Source: Linnemannia elongata (taxonomy: Eukaryota; Mortierellomycota; Mortierellomycetes; Mortierellales; Mortierellaceae). Taken from it: a stretch of 64,000 nucleotides of DNA. Of the stretch, positions 56,329-64,000 are shown one piece after another (the first letter of the stretch is position 1; each line of letters opens with the position of its first letter). The position numbers were made by a program, and so were the translations under genes. Where the stretch lies: assembly GCA_036320915.1 (NCBI GenBank), contig JAXBDG010000013.1, forward strand, positions 558,001 through 622,000, given 5' to 3'. The notes under the pieces are model-generated. The model saw only the letters and a list, made by a program, of their open reading frames with translations. It had not been told where the DNA came from and ran no database searches.

Positions 56329-57851
56329 CATAACCATTGATATCAACGAATTAGGTGATGCTTGTAGTTGTGCATGCAGTGCAGAGTAAATGAACAATGA
56401 CATTCTACGCGTGCTGCGTTGCTGTGTGCGTCCCTCCTGCTCCTCGTCATTATCTGTCTACTCCACCCCCTTTTACACATTCTGTTCCTTTGAAAACCGA
56501 CTCTGTTGATATCGTGTACTCTTCTCATTTATCTGCTACTTCATGCCTGTCAACATGTAAGAACATAGGATCGAAGGGAATGAGAATCTCATCTTTGGAG
56601 GTCTGGAAGTAAGGTGCATGTCGTTTCTGCTGCTAAAGTCGCAACTGCACGAACCGGGTAAGATACTGAGACCAGACACATTTTTCCATGGAATAACCGT
56701 CAACCGAAGGTCTGACAATGCGGTTGGCACTGCAGGCAAGCGGGGCTTCTGAACTGGGTGCGGTTGTCTCCTTCTCACCAGTGTCTCACCGAATAGTGGC
56801 TACAAGAGTGCAAAGTTAAATAGGCAAGTTAATGAAAGTCAAGGACAAGGGGTTATATCTGCGTGCATCGGAAATATTTGAAAAAAATCTCCTTCAGCCT
56901 TCTCCTCCACCTCGCATGGTCAGTGGTGTCGATCTCAATTGGACCTAAGTCCGACCGACCCACCCAAGGTATTCAGTTTTTACTATGGCTGAGGGTGTGG
57001 ATTGACCTAGGTGGTTATCCTTACACTTTAGAATATATTATCCCTAAAACGCTACGCTTTTCAGTGTGGTGTTCTTCTCATTTTTTTTGAGGGTCTTTCC
57101 GGTCTTGTCGATAGTATGAATGTCAGAGTGACAGGAAGGGCAGGGAGGAAGAGAAACTTTGGAGTAATATTTATGGCATGACTCTTGCACAGCACTCTTC
57201 TCTCTCACCCCTTCACTCTTGTTCCCACTGTGCTGACAGGAAACGCCTAGAAGCAAATGGTCAAGATGACAATGATAGAAGTTTTTCTCATTATCCACAG
57301 GCTTAACGCGCCTTTAAATATCGTTCCTATCGTTGCATGTGTTACAGCCTAGCGAGCGCTCCTTGTCTGTGTGAGATTGTACCTGAAATACGTATTGCGC
57401 CGATTCGACTGCTTGTTAGAGTAAAGCCCTTGGCAAAGTTAACAGTCAAGGCGGTAATGAATCAGGGGGTGGAAGTGAGTAGAAGGAAGGGGTAGAGTGG
57501 GAGAGATAGGGAGGCATTGAATAGAGAGGAGTGTAACTTAAGGACGTTTTAATGGCGCCCCTGTTCAAATCCTTCTTCTTTGTTCAGAAGAAAAGGGTGT
57601 TCAAACAAAGGGATCTTTGGTGCCAACAACTGTGAATTAACATTTTCGACGCGCCCTGAGTCACTCCGCAGACAAGGACGCCAGTCGTGTCAGACCAACA
57701 CACGCTCAGTCACTGCCTGCGGGAATTCCTTGTCAATTAGAGAGCATGTTGTCAATTAGAGAAACAAAGCAGTCCCTTCAGCTTTCTTTTGTTTTTCTTC
57801 CCTTGACCAAACTCCTCGACTCAACACAACACCCCTTTCATTCAACACACA

Positions 57852-57859
57852 TATAAAAG
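57852..57859 (+). promoter_or_regulatory. TATA box immediately before the first CARS ATG
   Basis: TATAAAAG ends 11 nt before the ATG at 57871. Normal TATA-to-start spacing would place transcription starts downstream of that ATG, which would favour the internal start at 58111. Confidence 0.5.
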
Positions 57860-57870
57860 GGATCACCTGA

Positions 57871-58562
57871 ATGCGTCTTCTTTCTTCATTCCCTCAGTTT
57901 CTTCTCCGTCGACAACACTCGCCAAACGTCTCGGTTCTCTCTTCTTCTTCTCGCCCTTCGTCAAGACTCGTCTTCGCCAATAACTACACTAGAACTGTAG
58001 TTACTACCACTACTACAAAAACAGGAACCAACACCGCGAATCTCTCACGGAATCTCGTATTCTCTTTTCGACGCCACCACTCGACCTGCTCCTCGACTCT
58101 ATCAGCATCCATGTCCGCCAACACCACCAACGTCTCGCGTCAGCAGCCACCATGGCGCGTCCCTGAGGGCAAGCCTGTTCCCAAGCTCAAGCTCTACAAC
58201 TCCATGACTCGCACCAAGGTAACCAGGCGATATATGGATTCAATTGCAATATTTTCCGCTAATTGGTCTAGGAAACAATCAAAAGTTGCTCTAACACATA
58301 TTATCTTTTTTTGTAGACCGAGTTTGTTCCTATGGATGGCAACCAGGTGACCTGGTATGCCTGCGGTCCTACTGTCTACGACTCGACCCACATTGGACAT
58401 GCCAGGTACGAAAGAGCGAATAGCGAGCTTCCAACAAATACTGAGGGATGGCGACACAAACAAAAAGAGAGGACCAACAAACAGCATCAACAATAACAGG
58501 GGTGGGAGGCTCATTTTGGGCTGATCACGCAAGAACAAGCGGACATTGTATTGATAACGAAT

Positions 58563-58594
<32 letters not shown>

Positions 58595-61091
58595 CACGAT
58601 GCTTTTACTGACTCCCACGTCTTATTGCACCTTTGCTCGTTTAGAAACTATGTCTCATTAGACATCCTTCACCGTGTCATCGAGGACTACTTTGGATACA
58701 ACGTCCTCTTCGTCGAGAACATCACTGACATTGACGACAAGGTACATGCAACTACAGTTCACACCGGAAAACAAACAATAGCCAGACAGCAACACCTACT
58801 TCCTTACACTACTCAGGATATTCTCTCGCCCTTTGAGACGACGTCTCTAACACAGAACCAACGTTACTTTGATTAGATTATCAAACGTGCTCGTCAGAAC
58901 CATCTCTTCAACAACTTCAAGGCTGCAACCACCACGGTCACACCGGAAGCTATTGCCAAGGCTGAAGCTGCCTGGAAGCTGTATGCTGACTCTGAGCTCA
59001 AGGCCATCGATGCCACCGCCGCTGACCAGTGGGTTGCCTTCGTGGAGAAGATCAACAAGGACGCTGCTTTGAAGTCTTCGCTCACCACCGCCCACCCAAA
59101 GTTCCCCATGCACTTTTCGGCACTTCAGGAGGCCTACGATGCCATTGAGCAGGCCAAGAAGGATGCAGGAAAGGCTGATGCTGCTGCTTTCTGCGACGCC
59201 AACAAGACCACCCTCTCTAACCTCTTGGACAAGGAGCTTTCGCACACTGTCAGCGACCCCAAGGTCTTCAGAGATCTTGCCGCCTACTGGGAGGGAGAGT
59301 TCTTCAAGGATATGGATCGTTTAGGAGTCCGTCGCCCCGATGTCTTGACCCGTGTCAGTGAATACGTTCCCGAGATTGTCGACTTTGTGAAGAAGATCAT
59401 CAGCAACGGATACGCCTACGAGGCCGAGGGCTCGGTCTATTTTGACACTGCTGCCTTCGACGGCAAGGATGGTCACCATTACGCCAAGTTGGCTCCTTGG
59501 TCCAAGGGTGATGCCGCATTGATGGAAGAGTCTGAGGGATCTTTGGGAATCAAATTGTCAGGAAAGAAGTCCAGCATGGACTTTGCTCTCTGGAAGGCTT
59601 CCAAGTCTGGCGAACCCGCTTGGGATTCGCCTTGGGGTCCTGGTCGTCCCGGATGGCACATTGAGTGCTCTGTGATGGCTTCGGAGGTTTTGGGCAGTAG
59701 AATGGACATTCACTCTGGAGGAATCGATCTCGCCTTCCCTCACCACGACAACGAGTTGGCTCAGTCCGAGGCCTACCATCAGTGCGACCAGTGGGTCAAC
59801 TACTTCACCCACTGCGGTCACTTGCACGTTGAGGGACAGAAGATGTCTAAGTCCTTAAAGAACTTTATCTCCGTTCAGGTATGCCTTTCTCTTGCTTCGT
59901 CGTGAGATCGATAAGTTTGATAGATCAAGGAAAATGCATGATCATAATACTTACAGGCTCATGTATACTTTTATTTATCGTTTACAACTGATAGCAAGCA
60001 CTGGAGAAGTATACTCCCCGCCAGCTCCGCTTCTTCTTCTTGCTTCACCAGTGGGATACCGGTGTCGACTTCAGAGATACCAGCATGAGCGAAGCCATGA
60101 GTGTTGAAACTACCTTCAACGTAAGTCCTCTCTTCTCATATTTTTACGTCTAATTTAATTTCAGTGGCAATTGATATCTAATGTTACTTTTGGTGTTTCT
60201 CTCTCGATGATCTAGAACTTCTTTGCCAACGCCAAGGCCATGATTGCAGAGGCCAAGCACACTGCTTTGGATTCGACCGGTACTCACAACTTCCGTCGTC
60301 TGGAGCTTGACATGATTGTTGCATTGAAGGACAAGCAGAACGCCGTCCACGCCGCTCTCTGCGACTCAATCAACACCCCCAACGCCATGTCCGAGCTCCA
60401 GGCACTCGTCTCGCGTACCAACGTCTACATCAAAGAGGCTGGTTCAAACTTGAACGTCGAGGTTGTCAACAAGGTCGCTCTGTACGTCAGCAAGATACTT
60501 CGCACCTTCGGTCTTGACGGTGTTGTCTCGGACCCTATTGGCTTTGCTAGCGCTGAGGCTGGCGGTGCTTCGGTCGAGGATGTTGCTATGCCCTACCTCC
60601 AGGTGCTTTCAACCTTCAGAGATACCATCCGCGCCTATGCTCGCGAGGGTCGCCCCGTCCAGGAGATGTTGGCGCTCTCTGACAAGTTGCGCGATGAAGA
60701 TTTGGAGCGTCTGGGCGTTTCTCTGGACGATCGTGAAGACGGCAAGGCGCTGATCAAGTTTATCCCTGCCGAAGAGCTCGCTGCTCAGCGTCAGGCCAAG
60801 ATCCAGCAGGCTGCCGAGAAGGCTGCCCGCAAGGAGGAGGCTGCCAAGGCCAAGGAGGCCGCTCGTCTCTTGAAGCTTGAGAAGGGGAAGGTCTCGCAGT
60901 TGGAGATGTTCAAGGTTGCGGCCAACAGCGCCGAGTATGGCTCGTTTGATGAGAGCGGTATCCCTGTGACGGACAAGGAGGGTCAGGAGTTGCCTAAGAG
61001 CAGGAGAAAGAAGTTGCAGAAGGAGTGGGATGTCCAGAAGAAGTTGCATGAGGACTACTTGGCTGAGAAGGCTAAGGGTACTATCGCTTAA
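57871..61091 (+). CDS. CARS: Cysteinyl-tRNA synthetase, probably dual-targeted
   Basis: Class I aminoacyl-tRNA synthetase charging tRNA-Cys. Six exons (57871-58218, 58317-58405, 58645-58741, 58877-59878, 59995-60120, 60216-61091) give 845 aa. Visible: [18 protein letters not shown] (HIGH motif; the Cys is a Zn ligand), [23 protein letters not shown] (Zn Cys), [27 protein letters not shown] (KMSKS), and a eukaryote-type C-terminus with a Lys/Ala-rich helix ([20 protein letters not shown]) and [20 protein letters not shown]. It also has the large insertion between the NITDIDDK region and the [15 protein letters not shown] segment that eukaryotic enzymes carry. Residues 1-80 are Arg/Ser/Leu-rich without acidic residues, like a mitochondrial presequence. 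A second in-frame ATG at 58111 ([15 protein letters not shown]) would give a 765-aa cytosolic form. Confidence 0.96.
58565..58594. repeat. Poly-T run, 30 nt, in CARS intron 2
   Basis: Uninterrupted T tract inside the 58406-58644 intron, about 50 nt before the acceptor. Confidence 0.95.
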
Positions 61092-61518
61092 TAGCAAAAC
61101 CAGGAGTGTTGGTCAGGGTGATCTCCATGGTGAATGTGAATAAAATATCATAACCTAACGCCAACAGCTCTCCTTTTTATTGGTATGCGGAGCTGAATGC
61201 AGTAATGACTGATGGTTGTGAGGAATGCGAAGGCTGTTGCCCAACAGTGTCTCGGCGAACAATTTGTTCATCCTCTTACCGGTGCCATGCTTGAGCTTTA
61301 CTTTATGCGGTTTTTGATAGGAGATCGATCCTCATGACCCATCCTAACAGCATGAACAACCATGGAATTTTTTGGTTTGTTTGTTTTTCTTTATTGGATA
61401 TTACTGACATTGCTGTTGAAGAAAATGTAACGGTAAATATTGAAGTGGGAGCGACCAGTATGAAAGGGGAGAACAATGACAATGTTGAAGGGGGGGGGAA
61501 GGCGTGTAATGGTTCAAC
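61092..61518. other. Convergent 3' region of CARS and the small secreted protein
   Basis: No gene. The plus strand carries the CARS AATAAA at 61139 and the minus strand an AATAAA at 61388-61393 for the secreted-protein gene. Confidence 0.45.
61139..61144 (+). terminator. Poly(A) signal of CARS
   Basis: AATAAA about 50 nt after the stop codon. Confidence 0.5.
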
Positions 61519-62049
61519 CTAAACAGGACCGAACTTGAAAGCCTGAGTGATCTCAAGATCCTCATAGGCCAATGCAACACGAGTAGGGGTCGTCGAATCG
61601 GGCGAGTCATCAACAACCAAGGTCCTATTATGAAACTTTCTCGGGAAAGTCAACTTGTACTTTGTCAAATCACCACCCAAAACTCTGGTAATCTTCCATT
61701 TCTGCTGGGACGCATTGTTGGTACCCAGGTAAGCACCGGGAAGGCCACCAGAGCGGCCTTCACCGAGGTAATAGCCCGCTTTTCCGACGAGCTCAAGAGA
61801 GATGGAACCGGAGGAGTGGTTTCGGAGCCTCCAGACTTGGAGCTTGTCGGAGGTGGTGGATTTGGGCTCAAGGGTGACGGCCCAGTTGGCGGGGTTGGGG
61901 CTGGCAGTGAAGTATGTGTTGCCGGCCGGGTGATGGTTGGTACCCCGGAAGATGACATAGTTTCCGTTGGGGAACAGGGGTGCGGCGAGGGCCACGTTGA
62001 CGAGGAGGGCTAGGAGGGTGAATAGGAGGACTGCTGTTGCTTGACGCAT
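61519..62049 (-). CDS. Small secreted protein, possible beta-trefoil fold
   Basis: Single coding exon of 176 aa. Signal peptide about 1-22 (MRQATAVLLFTLLALLVNVA, cut near ALA-APL). The mature chain has repeated short beta-type segments with aromatic/Gly spacing: NGNYVIFRG, AGNTYFTASP, WAVTLEPKS, DKLQVWRLRNH, ISLELVGKAGYYLGEG, QQKWKITRVLG, KYKLTFPRKFHNRTLVVDD and ALAYEDLEITQAFKFGPV. This pattern suggests a beta-trefoil such as ricin-B-like lectins or fungal protease inhibitors, but that is only a fold guess. Three N-glycosylation sequons (NHS, NAS, NRT). No Cys in the mature part. Upstream sequence is compatible with a 5'-UTR intron: donor AAG|GTAAGA near 62180 and acceptor AATAG just before the ATG. 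Confidence 0.82.
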   Translation of the reverse strand: MRQATAVLLFTLLALLVNVALAAPLFPNGNYVIFRGTNHHPAGNTYFTASPNPANWAVTLEPKSTTSDKLQVWRLRNHSSGSISLELVGKAGYYLGEGRSGGLPGAYLGTNNASQQKWKITRVLGGDLTKYKLTFPRKFHNRTLVVDDSPDSTTPTRVALAYEDLEITQAFKFGPV

Positions 62050-62246
62050 GGTTGCTATTTGAAGGAAGGAAGGACAAAGAGAATGTGTGCATTGGGTGAG
62101 CGGGTGAGGATGAATATGAGGCGTGGGATGGGGAAGAATAAGGTTGTCGGTATCAATGACTAATAAAGCTTATTCTTACCTTGTTTGGGAATGAGGAAAG
62201 GGAAAGGATGTGTGTGCAGAGAAGGAAGGATGGGAGCATGGCACTC

Positions 62247-62254
62247 CTTTTATA
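62247..62254 (-). promoter_or_regulatory. TATA box of the small secreted protein
   Basis: TATAAAAG on the minus strand about 200 nt upstream of the ATG. If the proposed 5'-UTR intron is spliced, the mature leader is under about 80 nt, which fits this TATA position. Confidence 0.45.
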
Positions 62255-63801
62255 CGCGAATCTCTTTTTTTTTTCCTGGTGTTCGCTCCGTTGGTTTTTG
62301 CTCATTATTTTTCTTCTTTGTCAGACGAAGCGCGCCTGTCCTTGGCGTAAAAACCTGGGTACTCAGCTGCAGGATTCACAACATGCACACAAACCACAGG
62401 AGGAGGAGGAGAAATAGAGCGAACAAGTTTAAAAAAAAAGGTCTGACGGATGATCATGTCGGTTCCCGTTCCTTCCATCTACACACTACTCTTTCTCCTT
62501 TCTTCACCTTTTTTTTTTTCTTTTCTTCTGTTTTTCTAATAATAAAAGGCGGCGTTCGTTGTGCAAGACTGCAAACTCGCCAAAAAAAAAGAACAAAAAG
62601 CGTTAAAGATGAGGGGGGGTCCTGGCTTTTCCACTTTTGTTTTTTTTTTGTTGTTAACTCGGATACGAAGATGAAGCAAAAACAAAATAAGCAATACCAC
62701 TGGGTCATGCACGGTTAGCAAGAAAAATAACAGTAAAACTAAACCCAACAGCCAATTGGCATTCAAGATGTTCATCATTCACGGTGAACTTCAGTCAACC
62801 CTTGGTTTTTCGACTTCTGTAGTTTGACATCCAGGGTTTTTTTTTTTTTTTCACTCATTCTCGGGAGGTTTTTGTTTGTTGATGGTCATCCTCCCCTCCT
62901 CAAGTAATTTGTGGACTTTCCCTCTGGCTGAAGGACATTAGACCCTCTTCTGCTTGTGGCGTACTTTTGTTGCTGTCGCCGAGCATTGGAAAAGAAAAGA
63001 AAAGAAATAAAAAAAAAAAATAATAAAAAAAAATAAAAAAAAATAAAAAAAAAAGAGAACAACAAGAAGATGCAATCTTGGAAGGTAAGCATGCAAGAAA
63101 ACGATAATCCACTACTCCTACCTACAACCCAATGGCACAAGCTCTTGTAGACATGCATACTCGCTTCAATGTAGACACGTCCCCCCCCCCCCTCTGGCGT
63201 TGATCTCCTTTTATGTTTATCTTCCATATGCATCGGGAAGATATTTTGGTCAAACTAAAACAGACTCGACAAACAAACAAACAAAAAAACACGCGAGGTA
63301 CTCAAAAATAAGAATCAGCGCAGTGTGGCCCCTGCCTTGTGCAATCCTTACCCAATACCCACACGCACATTCATCTAAATTTAAAAATCATTGCACGCCG
63401 TCTGTTTTTTTTTTTTTTTTTGGTCCTTTCTCCCGCGACACGAATCATCAAACAAGCACGAACGCCGATATGGTCTTTGACCTGCGCTGGTAGGTCCATG
63501 AGCGAGCCCACCAATCCCTCCGGCTTGTCGTTTGTCACCATTGTTTTGTTTTGTCACGAGTCGTGACCACGACCTGCGATTATTCGACTACAGCAAGAGG
63601 AGCAAGTTACAGATTAAAAAAACAATCCTCCGTCTGCAAAAACAGCCCTGAGCCTGATACTACTCTTTCCTTGCTAGATCAGGTCAGCATCCTAGCAAAC
63701 ATAAAACACGAAGAGTGAACAAAAACCATGGTTGAGGCTTGGCGTGATACGCGTTCTATGGCCTATGGCAAAAAAAAAAGGCATTGCCATTTCGGTGTTC
63801 C

Positions 63802-63830
<29 letters not shown>
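63802..63830. repeat. Poly-A run, 29 nt
   Basis: Uninterrupted A tract in the right-end spacer. Confidence 0.95.
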
Positions 63831-63833
<3 letters not shown>

Positions 63834-64000
63834 AAAGAAGGGGGGTATAATTTTCCGGTGCTCAGCGCGCGCAGATGTGTTGAATGAAGAACGCCACTGT
63901 GGACCGTTGAATAGGCGTAACTGTCTTTATGCTACAATAGAGGATATAAGAAGATAAATAACGCGAGACACGACAGTTGGAAGGTAGGATATACCCTTTA

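Larger units (their letters stand above)
56205..57870. other. Divergent intergenic region, 1.7 kb
   Basis: No gene is recognised. It contains a 14-bp direct repeat (TTGTCAATTAGAGA) twice within about 40 bp near 57730-57765, and a C/T-rich leader and TATA box directly before the CARS start. An 80-codon minus ORF at 56536-56778 has no recognisable features. Confidence 0.5.
62050..64000. other. Right-end spacer without a recognised gene
   Basis: Beyond the promoter of the small secreted gene lies AT-rich low-complexity sequence: an A/T tract at 63008-63054, a C run (63181-63193), a T run (63405-63421) and an A run (63802-63830). No ORF here is convincing. Confidence 0.55.

Overview
This 64 kb window is nuclear DNA of a filamentous fungus. 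Genes are broken by many short introns with GTRAGT-type donors and TAG/CAG acceptors. The proteins carry Gln-, His-, Ser- and Pro-rich low-complexity regions. The gene set includes several genes lost from budding yeast (BuGZ/ZNF207, prenylated UBL3). Together with the homopolymer- and microsatellite-rich spacers and small secreted proteins, this suggests an early-diverging fungus, most likely Mucoromycota and plausibly Mortierellomycotina. That placement is inference, not a database match. No tRNA, rRNA, CRISPR array or intact transposon was recognised.

Layout. 0.7-4.9 kb (-): Rpd3-type histone deacetylase with a 600-residue His/Gln-rich tail. 5.6-7.9 kb (-): bHLH transcription factor. 10.2-11.7 kb (+): dihydrofolate/folylpolyglutamate synthase. 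12.5-14.8 kb (+): unrecognised Ser/Pro-rich protein. 16.3-17.4 kb (-): secreted GDSL hydrolase. 18.7-20.9 kb (-): OS-9/Yos9 ER lectin. 22.1-24.2 kb (+): Dhh1/DDX6 helicase. 25.2-29.4 kb (-): Nvj2/TEX2 SMP-domain lipid-transfer protein. 32.1-32.4 kb (+): UBL3. 33.1-35.1 kb (+): BuGZ. 36.8-40.9 kb (+): PP2A B56 subunit, followed within 260 bp by the GATOR2/SEACAT subunit WDR59/Sea3 (41.2-46.4 kb, +). 46.8-49.2 kb (-): a decayed long-chain acyl-CoA synthetase pseudogene.

49.9-62.0 kb is a more accessory stretch. It holds a secreted protein made of 11 near-identical 23-32-residue repeats. A second secreted modular protein follows, with a related signal peptide. Next come cysteinyl-tRNA synthetase, probably dual-targeted by two in-frame starts, and a small secreted glycoprotein-like protein. 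The rest is spacer with long poly-A/T/C runs, GA and GGA tracts and pyrimidine-rich leaders.

Most genes are unrelated housekeeping loci and no operon-like system is evident. The neighbouring B56 and WDR59 genes both touch nutrient/TORC1-PP2A signalling and their UTRs probably overlap. The best candidate for undescribed biology is the repeat precursor at 49934-51081 and its neighbour at 54183-56204. All exon structures were worked out by eye from splice consensus, reading phase and family conservation, without transcript evidence.
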